From NCBI GenBank assembly GCA_040757595.1, contig JBFLWP010000009.1:74430-138429 (forward strand): a stretch of 64,000 nucleotides of DNA, given 5' to 3'. The translations under genes were made by a program, and so were the position numbers. The notes under the pieces were generated by a model, which worked only from the letters and a program-made list of their open reading frames with translations, searched no databases and had not been told where the DNA came from. Positions 50,889 to 60,714 of this stretch are shown here, piece after piece. Source of the stretch: Nitrospirota bacterium (GTDB taxonomy: Bacteria > Nitrospirota > Nitrospiria > Nitrospirales > Nitrospiraceae). The stretch's first letter is position 1. The number at the start of each line of letters is the position of its first letter.

Positions 50889-51613
50889 CGTGCCGGTGGA
50901 TCGCGCCGTCTGCTCAGTTGGGGAGCTTTCTCCATCCGGGCCAGGATTTGCCGCTGGCGCTCGGCGAGATAGGGCGTGAGGCGGATCGGGTCGTAGCGCC
51001 GGGGGGAGGGGAGAATGGCCGCCAGCAGGGCGGCTTCCTCGCGGGACAGGTCCTGGGCGGCCTTGCCGAAGTGGTGGCGCGCCGCCGCCTCGGCCCCGTA
51101 GACCCCGTCGCCCCACTCCACCACGTTCAGGTAGAGCTCCAGGATCCGTTGCTTGCCGAGGTGCTGCTCCAGCGACCAGGTGAGCAGCGCCTCGCGGACT
51201 TTCCGGAGCAGGGTCTTCTCCGGGGACAGGTACAGGTTCTTGGCGAGCTGCTGCGTGATCGTGCTGCCGCCCCGCTGGAGCTTGCCGGCCTCCACGTTGC
51301 GCGCGGCCGCCTCCCTGATCCCCTTCCAGTCGAAGCCTCCGTGCTCGTAGAACGAATCGTCCTCGGCCAGGACGACCGCCTGCCGCAGGTACGGGGAGAT
51401 GCGCGGGAGCGGAACCCAGGTCCACCGGGGCGGCCGGGCCGTGGCCGCCGTCCGGGCCTGGATCAGCGCCGTCGTGCGGGGGTTGCTCTTCGCGAGCTGG
51501 GCCACGTCCGGGAACGTCGCCGACCAGTAAAGGGCCAGCCCGGCCAGGCCCACCCACAGCAGCAGGATCAGGCCGCGGGCGAGGCGGGCCGGTGTCAGTC
51601 GCGGGTTTGACAT
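50885..51613 (-). CDS. mtgA: Monofunctional peptidoglycan glycosyltransferase
   Basis: This 242-residue protein has an N-terminal membrane helix (ARLARGLILLLWVGLAGLAL). The GT51 motifs follow: VVLAEDDSFYEHGGFD with the catalytic glutamate, then GGSTITQQLAKNLYLSPEKT and LNVVEWGDGVYGAEAAARHH. No transpeptidase domain follows, so it polymerises glycan strands only. ATG 51613 gives a normal cytoplasmic start. It is divergent from engB by 70 bases. Confidence 0.93.
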   Translation of the reverse strand: MSNPRLTPARLARGLILLLWVGLAGLALYWSATFPDVAQLAKSNPRTTALIQARTAATARPPRWTWVPLPRISPYLRQAVVLAEDDSFYEHGGFDWKGIREAAARNVEAGKLQRGGSTITQQLAKNLYLSPEKTLLRKVREALLTWSLEQHLGKQRILELYLNVVEWGDGVYGAEAAARHHFGKAAQDLSREEAALLAAILPSPRRYDPIRLTPYLAERQRQILARMEKAPQLSRRRDPPAR

Positions 51614-51683
51614 GGAGATGGCGCGATGAGTATGAAGAAGGCGCGAGGCGCGAGGCAAGAGGGGGAAGCGTCTGCGTGAAAGC

Positions 51684-52322
51684 ATGAAGATCCTCACCGC
51701 CGAATTCGTGCGCAGTTGCCTGAAGCCGGAGCAGTTCCCCCGGGAGCCCCTGCGCGAGGTGGCGCTGGTGGGCCGCTCGAACGTGGGGAAGTCCTCGCTG
51801 CTCAATTCCCTCCTCCACCGTCGGGGGCTTGCGAAGGTCAGCCGCACGCCCGGCAAAACCCGGGCGGTCAATTTCTTCCTCGTGACCACGGACGATCCGC
51901 AGGTCCGGCGGTTCTATCTGGTGGACCTGCCCGGCTACGGCTATGCGAAGGCTCCCAAGTCGGTCCGCATCTCCTGGGGCCCGCTCATCGAGCGGTATCT
52001 CGCCGACCGGCCGCAATTGCGCGGCGTCTTCCAGCTCGTGGACGCGCGGCGGATCGAACCGCAGGACCGGGACACGTTCCAGTGGCTCCTGGGGACAGCG
52101 GGGACGCCGGTGCTGGTGGCGACCAAGGTGGACAAGCTCTCCCGCACCCAGCGGTCCACCAGCCTGGCGGCGATGCGCGAGATCTTCGGCGCGGCGGCCC
52201 GGCTCGGACCGATTCCCTACTCCTCGATCACGCATGAGGGCCGGGAGGAACTCTGGGCGGCGATCCGGACGATGCTGGTTGCATCGTCCGGCGAGAGGCT
52301 CGAGGCGAGGGGCGAGCGGTAG
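51684..52322 (+). CDS. engB: Ribosome biogenesis GTPase YsxC/EngB
   Basis: The 212-residue GTPase has G1 LVGRSNVGKSSLLN, G2 KVSRTPGKTRAVNFF, G3 VDLPGYGYAKAP, G4 VATKVDKLSR and G5 PYSSITHEG. EngB is needed for large-subunit assembly and is usually essential. Its C-terminal codons (GERLEARGER) are again encoded by a GAGGCTCGAGGCGAGGGGC-type repeat copy. Confidence 0.95.
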   Translation: MKILTAEFVRSCLKPEQFPREPLREVALVGRSNVGKSSLLNSLLHRRGLAKVSRTPGKTRAVNFFLVTTDDPQVRRFYLVDLPGYGYAKAPKSVRISWGPLIERYLADRPQLRGVFQLVDARRIEPQDRDTFQWLLGTAGTPVLVATKVDKLSRTQRSTSLAAMREIFGAAARLGPIPYSSITHEGREELWAAIRTMLVASSGERLEARGER

Positions 52323-52371
52323 GGCAATCAAGCCGGGCGTCGTTGGCCCCCGCGCGCCTCGCTGCCGTCTT

Positions 52372-53349
52372 TTAGAATTTCACTTCGATGTACGCCCTGT
52401 TCTTGAGGTCGGCCAACCAGACCTGGTACATGTCCTCGCTCTTCTGGCTGTAGACGAGCCCGTGGATCTCGGTCTTGACCTCGGCGAAGGGGCGGAACTG
52501 CGGCGGGGTCTTCTCCTCCAGGCGGATGATGTGGAAGCCCTGGGGCGTCTCGATCGGCTCGCTGAATTCCCCTCCCTGCAGGGTCGCCAGGGCCCGCTCG
52601 ATCTGTGGGAGGAGCTCGCCCTGCCGGACGAGGCCGAGGCTGCCGCCCCTGGTGGCCTCCGGGCCGTCTGACCGGCGGAGGGCCAGGTCGGCGAAGTCGG
52701 CCCCCCGCTTCAACTCCTCGTGGATCTCGGCGGCGCGCGCCCGCGCCTGGGCCCGTTCGTCGGGGGACCGCTGGAGGATCAGGATCTGGCTGATCCGGTA
52801 CTCCTCGGGGAGCAGGAAACGGCTCTGGTGCTGAATGTAGTACCGCCGTAACTCGGTGTCGGAAATCATGATGCCGCCGCGTATTTCACGATCCACGACC
52901 TTCATCAACATCAACTGCTCGCGCAGGGCCCGCATGGCCGCTTCGTCGGACTCGTTGAACTTCTCCCCTTGACGCTTCAAGTCTTTGATGGTGCCCTTGA
53001 TTTCCTCGTCCGTGACGTCCACCCCTTTGGCCCTGGCGAACTGCACCTGGAGCCTCTGCTCGATCATGCGCGTGAGCGCCGCGAACTCCGCCTGCCGCAG
53101 GCGCCGTTCCAACTCGGTCCCTCGGAATTTCGCGCGGAGCTTCTTCTCCGTTTCCTGGGTTTCCGCCTTAAGCTCCGAGAGCGTGATGACCTCGGTGTTC
53201 ACGACGGCCACGATGCGATCCGTGAGGTGGGCGGCCTGGGCCGGCGGGAGGGCGGAAACGAGCGAGGGCAGGAAGAGCAAGCCGACGGCCCACAAGCGGC
53301 GCAGGGTCCCGGAACGGCGACGGCGGTGGACAGCGTGTGAACGGAACAT
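52372..53349 (-). CDS. surA: SurA-like periplasmic peptidyl-prolyl isomerase
   Basis: The 325-residue protein has a signal peptide (ending near PPAQAA) and then the SurA N-domain (LTDRIVAVVNTEVITLSELK). One parvulin domain follows (YRISQILILQRSPDERAQAR, SDGPEATRGGSLGLVRQGEL, IETPQGFHIIRLEEK). It chaperones outer-membrane proteins. It lies directly downstream of another PpiC-type lipoprotein gene and mfd, probably one operon. Only one isomerase domain is present, whereas E. coli SurA has two. Confidence 0.88.
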   Translation of the reverse strand: MFRSHAVHRRRRSGTLRRLWAVGLLFLPSLVSALPPAQAAHLTDRIVAVVNTEVITLSELKAETQETEKKLRAKFRGTELERRLRQAEFAALTRMIEQRLQVQFARAKGVDVTDEEIKGTIKDLKRQGEKFNESDEAAMRALREQLMLMKVVDREIRGGIMISDTELRRYYIQHQSRFLLPEEYRISQILILQRSPDERAQARARAAEIHEELKRGADFADLALRRSDGPEATRGGSLGLVRQGELLPQIERALATLQGGEFSEPIETPQGFHIIRLEEKTPPQFRPFAEVKTEIHGLVYSQKSEDMYQVWLADLKNRAYIEVKF

Positions 53350-53400
53350 GGAACGATCACGCCGGGGCGCAGGACCGCTGCGTCCGTTTCGGCGAGGGCC

Positions 53401-54318
53401 TTACGGAGTCGGAGTGGCGGGAGGACGGCCGGTGTCTTCCGTCACGAGCCTGGAGGCATCCGCCATCCGGATGGTCGCCGACGCCCTGAGCTTCGACAGA
53501 TATTCCTCGAAGCGCTGGCGCTGCTTCTCCACGTAGAGTTCTTGTTTCAGCCGTTCGCGCGCGGCCCGGGTGGCGACCGAATCAGAGGTTTCCCGGCTGA
53601 TCACTTTGACGAGATGGAATCCCGCCTCGGTCTCCACCGGCTCGCTGACCATCCCCGGTTTCAGCACCAGGAGGACGGCTTCGAGCCGTGGCGCCAACGC
53701 GCCCCGGTGGTACAGGCCGAGGTCGCCGCCCCGCGGCTTCGTGGCAGAGTCGATCGAGTGGCGCTGGGCCAGCTTGGCGAAGTCCGCCCCCTGGTCCAGT
53801 TGCCGCTTCAAGTCCCCGGCTTGGGCCTCGCTGGACACCAGGATGTGGGCCGCGCGGATCTGCTCGGCTTCCAGCAGCTCGCCCGAATGGCTCGCATAGT
53901 AGGCCTCCAGATCCTCAGGGGACAGGTCCACCCTGGCCCGGACCGTCTGCTTGATCAGCTCCTCGAGCGCCAGTTGCTCCTTGAACCGTTCGAGCCGCTC
54001 GCGGGCGGCAGGAGCCTGGTCCAGCCCGAGCTTGCGGGCTTCCTGCAGGAGCAGCTCCTGCGCGATCAGGTCGTCCAGGAATTTCCGCTTGCCCCCGTGG
54101 TTCTGGTATCGGGCCTGCGCGGACGGAGGCAGCTCCGACCAGCGGAAGTCGAACTCGCTTTGCGTAATGGGCTTCCCGTTGACGATGACCAGGACCGACG
54201 AGTCCTCCGGCTCGGGACGGCAGCCGGCGAGCCCCCCGCCCAGGGCCACCGTCAGGCAGACCGCTCCCGCGGTCAGGCGGCACCATCCGCCGGCTCGCAG
54301 CCCCCGCCTTTTACCCAC
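53401..54318 (-). CDS. PpiC/parvulin-type lipoprotein foldase
   Basis: The 305-residue protein has a lipoprotein signal with GGLAGC at about residues 28-33. SVLVIVNGKPITQSEFDFRW follows, and the parvulin domain reads IRAAHILVSSEAQAGDLKRQ, RGGDLGLYHRGALAPRLEAV and VETEAGFHLVKVISRE. It resembles PrsA/SurA foldases and is predicted to act at the membrane in the periplasm. It is 51 bases upstream of surA and 15 bases downstream of mfd. Confidence 0.85.
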   Translation of the reverse strand: MGKRRGLRAGGWCRLTAGAVCLTVALGGGLAGCRPEPEDSSVLVIVNGKPITQSEFDFRWSELPPSAQARYQNHGGKRKFLDDLIAQELLLQEARKLGLDQAPAARERLERFKEQLALEELIKQTVRARVDLSPEDLEAYYASHSGELLEAEQIRAAHILVSSEAQAGDLKRQLDQGADFAKLAQRHSIDSATKPRGGDLGLYHRGALAPRLEAVLLVLKPGMVSEPVETEAGFHLVKVISRETSDSVATRAARERLKQELYVEKQRQRFEEYLSKLRASATIRMADASRLVTEDTGRPPATPTP

Positions 54319-54333
54319 GGTCTCCTCTCCGAA

Positions 54334-57300
54334 TCACGCGATGGACGGCGACACTACGGTGTTCTTGGTATCACACACGGTCAGGGTTTGCAAGGCGGCG
54401 CTCAGCTCGGGGAACAGCGCCAGCCAGTCCCCGTCCCGGCTCTGGAGCTCGAACGAGCGGGGCGACAGGAGCCGCAGCCGCCGCTGGTACCGGTCCATCA
54501 GCCGGCGGATTCCGGCCTCCGGAACCGGCGCCTGGGGGGCGAAGGAGACGGCCATGGTTCCGCCCGTCCCGCCGGACTTCACTTCGACGGAGGCCAGCCG
54601 GAGCGACTTGGCCAGCAGCCGGATCTGCATGACCTCGAACAGCCGCTCGACCGGGTCGGGCAGGGGCCCGTACCGGTCCTGGATCTCCCCGTGCAGCAGG
54701 GCCAGGTCCCCGACTTGGAGGGCGGAGGAGAGCCGCTTGTAGAGGGAGAGCCGCTGGTGGGCGTCGCCCACGTACTCCTCGGGAATGAACGCGGAGACGG
54801 GCAGGTGCAGGGCGGGATCCGGCTCCACCTCCACGACCCGGCCTTTGAGCTCCTGCACCGCCTGCTCGACCATCTGCAGGTAGAAGTCCAGGCCCACCGC
54901 GGCAATGTGGCCGGACTGTTGCCGGCCGAGCAGGTTCCCGGCCCCGCGGATCTCCAGGTCGGCCGCGGCGATCCGGAAGCCGGCGCCGAGCTCGGTGAAC
55001 TCCTGGATCGCGACGAGCCGCTTCTGCGCGTCGCCGCTCAGCGCGCCCTCGTCCGGCACGAAGAAGTAGGCGTAGGCCTGGTGGCCGGCCCGGCCCACCC
55101 GGCCGCGCAGTTGGTAGAGCTGCGCGAGCCCGAAGGCGTCCGCCCGGTTGACCAGGATCGTGTTGGCGGTGGGCACGTCCAGGCCGGACTGGATGATGGC
55201 GGAGGCCACGAGCACGTCGGCCTCCCGTTGGACGAACTTGAGCATCACCGACTCCAGCAGCCGCTCGTCCATCTGCCCGTGCGCCATCACGACCCGCGCC
55301 TCCGGCACCAGTTGCTGGAGCCAGGTTGCCGTCCGCTCCATGGTCTGGACGCGGTTGTGCACGAAGAAGACCTGCCCGCCCCGGCCCAGCTCGCGCACGA
55401 CGGCCTCGCGGATGACGGTCTCGTTGAACCGGAGCACCTGGGTGCGGATGGCCAGCCGGCCGGGCGGCGGGGTCTCGATCACCGAGAGGTCGCGGACCCC
55501 CGACATGGCCATCTGGAGCGTGCGCGGGATCGGCGTGGCCGTGAGGGTCAGGACGTCCACCTGCGTCCGGAGCTGCTTGAGCCGCTCCTTGTGCCGGACG
55601 CCGAACCACTGCTCCTCGTCGACGACGACCAGCCCCAGATTCCGGAACTGCACGTCCTTCTGGAGCAGGCGGTGGGTGCCGATCACGACGTCGATCGTTC
55701 CGGCGGCCAGCTCGCGGAGGACGGCCCGGGACTCCTTGGGCGACTGGAAGCGCGAGAGCGTCGCCACCTTGACCGGAAAGGGGGCGAACCGGGCGGAGAA
55801 GTTGTCGTAGTGCTGCTGGGCGAGGAGCGTCGTGGGGACGAGCACGGCCACCTGGCGGTTGTTCTCCACGGCCATGAAGGCCGCCCGCATGGCCACCTCG
55901 GTCTTGCCGTAGCCCACGTCGCCGCACACCAGGCGGTCCATGGGCTTGGCGGACTCCATGTCGCGCCGGATGTCCTCGATGGCCCGGCGCTGGTCCGCGG
56001 TCTCCTCGTACTCGAAGGCCGCCTCGAACTCGTGGGCGAGCGTGCTGTCGCCCAGGTACTCCGGGCGCTGGACGACCTCGCGGTTCGCGTAGAGCTGGAC
56101 CAGCTCCTGCGCCATCTCCAGGATGCTCTGCTTGACCCGCGCCGTCGTGCGGGCCCAGCTCGTGCCGCCGAGCCGGTCCATCCGGGGCTGGTTCCCGTCC
56201 GCGCCGCGGTACCGTTGCACCTGGTTCAGCCGGTCGAGGGGGACGTAGAGCTTGTCGCCGCCCGCGTACTCCAGGATCAGGTAGTCGCTCTGGAACCCTT
56301 GGACGTCCAGGCGCCGCAACCCCTCGTACCGCCCGATCCCGTGCTGGACGTGGACCACGAAGTCGCCGGGGTTCAGATCCTCGAGCGAGGAGAGGAAGGT
56401 CGCGGCCTTGCTCTTCGCGGGCGGCCGGTGCCGCATCCCCTTGGCGAAGAGCTCTTCCTCGGTGACGATCGCCAGCCGTCCCTCGGGCGAGACGAATCCG
56501 GCGGAGAGGTCTCCCTGAACCAGCAGGAAGGGCCGTTTCTGCTCGCGGGCCGGCCCGCCCGTCCAGTCCTGGGGCTTCCAGCGGGTCGCGGGCAGGTCGT
56601 GCTCCGCGAACAGCGCCAGCAACCGATCCACCTGCCCGCGGCTGCGCGCGACGAGCAGGATGCGGCTGCCTTCCCGCAGCCGATCCAGCAGGACCAGGGT
56701 CTGCGAGAAGGGTGTGCCGCGCTGTGCCAGGCCGACGCTGCCCGGCGACTGGGACGGAAAGGGCACGACGGGGGTCCAGGAACCGTCCGGCGGAGCCAGC
56801 GGCTCCAAGGCCAGACGGGGGGAGGCGGCCATGCGGTCCAGCACGGAGTCCCAGTCGAGGTAAAACCGATCCGGCGCCGGGTAGGGGGCCCCGTGGCGGG
56901 CATAGGCCTCCGCCGCCTCCTCGCGGAACTCCTGCGCCTTCTTGCTCAGCGCCTGAGGCTGGTCCAGCGCAACGATCGGCCGGCTCGGAAAATAATCGAG
57001 GAGCAGGTCCATGGACGGATAAACCTCCGGCCCGCGCCACTCGGCGTCTGGCGGGAGGGGGCCGCCGTCACCCGGTCCGGCCTCGGGCGCGATCAGCTCC
57101 CGTGCCGGCAGGACCCAGGCCCGGGCCAGCTTGCCGGTGGACTTTTGCGTGGCGGGGTCGAAGAGCCGCACCGACTCCACCGTGTCGCCCAGGAACTCCA
57201 CCCGGAGCGGTTCGGCGTAAGCCGTCGAGTAGATGTCCACGATGCCGCCCCGGACGCTGAACTCGCCGGGAATCTCCACCACCGAGCCGCGCCGGTACCC

Positions 57301-57813
57301 CAGCCGGAGGAGGCGGGCGGCCAGCGCCTCCCGCTCGATCGTCCCGCCGGGCGTGAGCGGGAGGCAGGCCTCCGTGAACACGGACCGCGGGAGCAGACGC
57401 TGGACGAGCGCGGGCACGGAGGTGACGAGCACCGTGGGAGCGCCCTGGATCAGTCGGTGGAGGGCCCGCATCCGTCGCGACACGAGGTCCACGTGCGGCG
57501 GCGTCGGCTCGTAGGGCAGGGTCTCCCATTCGGGGAAGAGGGCCAGCGTCTCCTGATCGAGCCCCAGCAACGAAGAAAAGAACCGCAGGTCGTCGTAGAC
57601 CCGTTCGGCTGCCTCGTCGGAGGTGGCCACGACCAGCCAGGGCCGGTCCTTGAGCCCCGCGGTCTGGGCCGATCTGGTCAGGAGCGTCACGGCGAAGGCC
57701 GCCGTCGAGCCGTGCAGCCCGGTCAGACAGGCTTTGCCGGCGTCGCGTTCGAGCGTTTCCAGAACGGGCCTGAGGATCTGATCCCACATCGGCGGATGGA
57801 GCGGATGGGTCAC
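54334..57813 (-). CDS. mfd: Transcription-repair coupling factor Mfd
   Basis: The 1159-residue protein has a UvrB-like N-terminal region (TLPYEPTPPHVDLVSRRMRA), the RNA-polymerase-interacting domain (NPGDFVVHVQHGIGRYEGLR) and a RecG-like translocase. The translocase carries MDRLVCGDVGYGKTEVAMRA (Walker A), VVVDEEQWFG (Walker B), LTLTATPIPRTLQMAMSG and the R-motif region QLRGRVGR. The C-terminal domain closes the protein. It removes stalled RNA polymerase and recruits repair enzymes. Length agrees with the family. Confidence 0.97.
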   Translation of the reverse strand: MTHPLHPPMWDQILRPVLETLERDAGKACLTGLHGSTAAFAVTLLTRSAQTAGLKDRPWLVVATSDEAAERVYDDLRFFSSLLGLDQETLALFPEWETLPYEPTPPHVDLVSRRMRALHRLIQGAPTVLVTSVPALVQRLLPRSVFTEACLPLTPGGTIEREALAARLLRLGYRRGSVVEIPGEFSVRGGIVDIYSTAYAEPLRVEFLGDTVESVRLFDPATQKSTGKLARAWVLPARELIAPEAGPGDGGPLPPDAEWRGPEVYPSMDLLLDYFPSRPIVALDQPQALSKKAQEFREEAAEAYARHGAPYPAPDRFYLDWDSVLDRMAASPRLALEPLAPPDGSWTPVVPFPSQSPGSVGLAQRGTPFSQTLVLLDRLREGSRILLVARSRGQVDRLLALFAEHDLPATRWKPQDWTGGPAREQKRPFLLVQGDLSAGFVSPEGRLAIVTEEELFAKGMRHRPPAKSKAATFLSSLEDLNPGDFVVHVQHGIGRYEGLRRLDVQGFQSDYLILEYAGGDKLYVPLDRLNQVQRYRGADGNQPRMDRLGGTSWARTTARVKQSILEMAQELVQLYANREVVQRPEYLGDSTLAHEFEAAFEYEETADQRRAIEDIRRDMESAKPMDRLVCGDVGYGKTEVAMRAAFMAVENNRQVAVLVPTTLLAQQHYDNFSARFAPFPVKVATLSRFQSPKESRAVLRELAAGTIDVVIGTHRLLQKDVQFRNLGLVVVDEEQWFGVRHKERLKQLRTQVDVLTLTATPIPRTLQMAMSGVRDLSVIETPPPGRLAIRTQVLRFNETVIREAVVRELGRGGQVFFVHNRVQTMERTATWLQQLVPEARVVMAHGQMDERLLESVMLKFVQREADVLVASAIIQSGLDVPTANTILVNRADAFGLAQLYQLRGRVGRAGHQAYAYFFVPDEGALSGDAQKRLVAIQEFTELGAGFRIAAADLEIRGAGNLLGRQQSGHIAAVGLDFYLQMVEQAVQELKGRVVEVEPDPALHLPVSAFIPEEYVGDAHQRLSLYKRLSSALQVGDLALLHGEIQDRYGPLPDPVERLFEVMQIRLLAKSLRLASVEVKSGGTGGTMAVSFAPQAPVPEAGIRRLMDRYQRRLRLLSPRSFELQSRDGDWLALFPELSAALQTLTVCDTKNTVVSPSIA

Positions 57814-57823
57814 GGGTGACGCG

Positions 57824-58306
57824 TCAGGATTGCGAGGCTCTGATCTTCTGGACGAGAGCCGTGGTGGACACTCCGGGCACCAGCGGGATCGTCTTGACGA
57901 GCCCGCCGCGGGCCTCGACGGTGTCCCGGCCGATGATCTGGTCCGGGGCCCAGTCGCCGCCCTTCACGAGCAGGTCGGGCTGGAGCTCGGCGATGAGCCG
58001 GCCCGGGTCGGGTTCGTCGAACAGTACGACGTAGTCCACGCAGGCCAGCGCCGCCAGCACCTCGGCGCGCTGGGCCTCCGGCACGATGGGGCGCTCGACG
58101 CCCTTGCTCAACGCGCGGACCGAGGCGTCCCCGTTCACGCCCACGACCAGCAGGTCGCCCAGCGCCCTGGCCTCCTGCAGGTATCGGGTGTGTCCGACGT
58201 GCAGCAGGTCGAAGCAGCCGTTCGTGAACACGATGCGCGCCCCATTGGCCCGGCGGGCGGCCAGGAGCCGGCTCAGCTCGGCGCGGGTCTTGATTTTGTC
58301 GGTCAT
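57824..58306 (-). CDS. rfaE2: D-beta-D-heptose 1-phosphate adenylyltransferase
   Basis: This 160-residue protein has the nucleotidyltransferase motif FTNGCFDLLHVGHTRYLQEA, then VNGDASVRALSKG and LVKGGDWAPDQIIG. It makes ADP-heptose for the lipopolysaccharide inner core. It is the stand-alone C-terminal part of what is HldE in E. coli; no kinase half is in the window. It starts ten bases upstream of mfd. A TAAGAT box lies six bases before ATG, so this mRNA may also be leaderless, though the -35 is weak. Confidence 0.93.
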   Translation of the reverse strand: MTDKIKTRAELSRLLAARRANGARIVFTNGCFDLLHVGHTRYLQEARALGDLLVVGVNGDASVRALSKGVERPIVPEAQRAEVLAALACVDYVVLFDEPDPGRLIAELQPDLLVKGGDWAPDQIIGRDTVEARGGLVKTIPLVPGVSTTALVQKIRASQS

Positions 58307-58446
58307 GGCGACATCTTAACGAAAGAGCCTGGTAAAATCATAGTCCGAGCCCGGCGGGGCACGAATGGCGCGCTTCCGCTCGCTCAACGGGGAACTGTGG
58401 GCAGGCGTGAGGGCAGACGGATGATGAGGAGTGGGTGGGGCGGCCC

Positions 58447-60645
58447 TTACGGCTTGCCGTTCAGCACGTCCCGGATCTTGCGCGCCAGCTCCTCGCGGGT
58501 GGCCGGCTTCCGGATGAACGCGACGCCGGCCTCGAGCGAGCCGGGGCGCAGCGCCACGTCGTCCGTGTAGCCCGACATGAAGAGGACGCGGGTCTCCGGC
58601 CTCAGCGCCGCCATGTTCTCGGCCAGCTCCTGGCCGTTCATGCCCGGCATGATGACGTCGGTCAGCAGGAGGTGGATGGGGCCCCGATGCTCCTGGCAGA
58701 TGCTGAGGGCTTCCTGCCCCCGGCTCGCCTCCAGAATCTTGTATCCCAGCGCCTCCAGCATGCCCCGCACCACCTCGCGCACCGCGTCGTCGTCTTCCGC
58801 GACCAGGATCGTTTCCCACCCGGTCGCCGGATCGGCGGCCTGATCCTGCGGGGCCAGCGCGGGCGCGACGGGAGCCGCCACCTGCGGGAGGAAAATGCTG
58901 ACGCTGGTCCCCCGCCCCGGCTCGCTCGCCATCTCGATGATCCCGCCGCTCTGCTCGATGATGCCGTAGACCGTGGCCAGGCCGAGCCCCGTGCCCTTCC
59001 CCCGCCCCTTGGTCGTGAAGAAAGGCTCGAAGCAGTGTTCCAGCGTCGAGGCGTCCATGCCGACGCCGGTGTCGCGCACCTCGAGCCGGACGAAGGCTTG
59101 GGCCCGGGCGAGGCCCAGTTTCCGGGCCAGGCGCTCGTCCCTTTCGAGGATGGCCGTCGAGATCGTCAGCTTGCCGCCCTGGGGCATGGCGTCCCGCGCG
59201 TTGAGGACGAGGTTCACGAGCGCCTGCTCGATCTGGCCCCGGTCGGCGCGGATCCGTCCCGCCGCCGGGGCGAGGGCCGTGACGAGCTCGATGTGCTCGC
59301 CGATCAGCGGGCGGAGCAGGGTCTGCAGGTTCAGGACCACCGCGTTCAGGTCCAGCTCGACGGGCTGGAGCACCTGTTTGCGGCTGAAGGCCAGCAGTTG
59401 ATTCGTGAGAAGCGCGGCCCTGTGCCCGGCCTTGTTGATCTGCTCGACCTTCCTCCGGGCCGGATCGTCCGGGTTCAAGTCCGACAGGAGGAGCTGGCAG
59501 TACCCGGTCACGACGGTCAGCAGGTTGTTGAATTCGTGCGCGATGCCGCCGGCCAGGCGTCCCACCGCCTCCAGCTTCTGGGACTGCCGGGCCTGCTCCT
59601 CGCTCCGGCGGAGCGCCTCTTCGGCGCGCTTGCGCTCGGTGATGTCGCGGACCACCCAGATCACGCCGCCGTGCTCCAGCCTGGTCAGCGACAGCTCCTG
59701 CGGGAACGTCCCGCCGTCCCGCCTCCGGCCGACCGCCTCGCCCCGCCACTGCCCTTCCGCTGAGAGACGGGGCAGCACCTCGCGTTCGAAGCGCGCGAGT
59801 TCCCGCTCGTCGTAGAGGCTCCGCCAGGACCGGCCGACGAGCTGCTGAGCCTGCTCGCACCCATGCAGCCGGGCCTGCGCGAGGTTGGCGTAGGTGAAGA
59901 TTTCGTTGGCGTCGGTCACAGCCATGCCGTCCATGGACGCTTCCAGCGCGGCCAGTTGCTCCGAGTCGGTGATGTCCTGGGCGAACACGATCACCCCGGC
60001 GACGGTGCCTTTTTCGTCACGGTAGGGGAGCTTGTCCGTGCGGATCCAGCGCTTCTCGCCGGAACCCGTCCGGTAGGGCTCGACGATGCCGAGCTTGGGC
60101 TGGCCGGAGGCGATCACTTCGAGGTCGCCCTGGTGGTACGTGGCCGCCTCCTCCGGGTAGAGGTCGTAGACGGACCGGCCTTCCACCTCCGTCACCCGCC
60201 GCCCGATGGAGTCCGCCGCCGTCTTGTTGGCGCGCAGGATGCGGTTGTGCCGGTCCTTGTACCAGATCATGGCCGGGACGGAGTCGAAGATCACCTGCTG
60301 CTCCTTCTTCTGCTGGAAAAGGGTTTCTTCCGCCGTCTTCAGCCGCAGGATCAGGAACGTGGCCGCCCAGATCACGCCCACCACCATCATGCGCATGAGG
60401 CCGGCGGTCCGGTCGGGCACGCCGGGATGGGCGAAGAGGGCGCCGAGCACGATGAGAGCGGAGTAGGCCGAGGCCAGCAGGAACGCGACGCGCCGGTCGG
60501 GGGGCCGGAGCGTCAGCATGAGCGGGATCAGGTACAGGGTGAGGACGGCCACGCCGAACGGCGTCGCCACGTCCAGGATGAAAAGCCCGACGGTCAGGAG
60601 GACGGCGGCGGGGGTGATGAAAGGGCGGAGTCTCGTCACGAGCAT
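58447..60645 (-). CDS. Hybrid sensor histidine kinase with two PAS domains and a receiver domain
   Basis: The 732-residue protein has two to four N-terminal hydrophobic helices and two PAS domains (about residues 115-240 and 240-360). The phosphoacceptor is in GGIAHEFNNLLTVVTGYCQL. ATPase motifs are VNLVLNARDAMP, VRDTGVGMDA and GKGTGLGLATVYGI. The C-terminal receiver carries the acidic cluster VAEDDDAVREV and phosphoryl site LLLTDVIMPGMNG. ATG 60645 is chosen because a promoter lies between it and the upstream ATG at 60744. Confidence 0.9.
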   Translation of the reverse strand: MLVTRLRPFITPAAVLLTVGLFILDVATPFGVAVLTLYLIPLMLTLRPPDRRVAFLLASAYSALIVLGALFAHPGVPDRTAGLMRMMVVGVIWAATFLILRLKTAEETLFQQKKEQQVIFDSVPAMIWYKDRHNRILRANKTAADSIGRRVTEVEGRSVYDLYPEEAATYHQGDLEVIASGQPKLGIVEPYRTGSGEKRWIRTDKLPYRDEKGTVAGVIVFAQDITDSEQLAALEASMDGMAVTDANEIFTYANLAQARLHGCEQAQQLVGRSWRSLYDERELARFEREVLPRLSAEGQWRGEAVGRRRDGGTFPQELSLTRLEHGGVIWVVRDITERKRAEEALRRSEEQARQSQKLEAVGRLAGGIAHEFNNLLTVVTGYCQLLLSDLNPDDPARRKVEQINKAGHRAALLTNQLLAFSRKQVLQPVELDLNAVVLNLQTLLRPLIGEHIELVTALAPAAGRIRADRGQIEQALVNLVLNARDAMPQGGKLTISTAILERDERLARKLGLARAQAFVRLEVRDTGVGMDASTLEHCFEPFFTTKGRGKGTGLGLATVYGIIEQSGGIIEMASEPGRGTSVSIFLPQVAAPVAPALAPQDQAADPATGWETILVAEDDDAVREVVRGMLEALGYKILEASRGQEALSICQEHRGPIHLLLTDVIMPGMNGQELAENMAALRPETRVLFMSGYTDDVALRPGSLEAGVAFIRKPATREELARKIRDVLNGKP

Positions 60646-60666
60646 ATTCGGACGGAGCCAGCGGGG

Positions 60667-60711
60667 CTCCTCTCCTCCTACGTGAGGAGCGTAATCAACG
60701 GTGGAGAGGAG
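60667..60711 (-). promoter_or_regulatory. Hairpin in the leader of the histidine-kinase mRNA
   Basis: CTCCTCTCC (60711-60703 on the minus strand) and GGAGAGGAG (60675-60667) can pair around a 27-base loop in the predicted leader. The purine-rich arm looks like a strong ribosome-binding sequence, but it ends 21 bases before the chosen ATG, so its role is uncertain. Confidence 0.35.
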
Positions 60712-60714
60712 GGT

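Noticed and set aside
53542-57819. 1425-codon + strand ORF opposite mfd and the PpiC-type gene
   Set aside because: Antisense shadow of two recognisable proteins; composition is skewed to G, R, P, L and no motif is visible.
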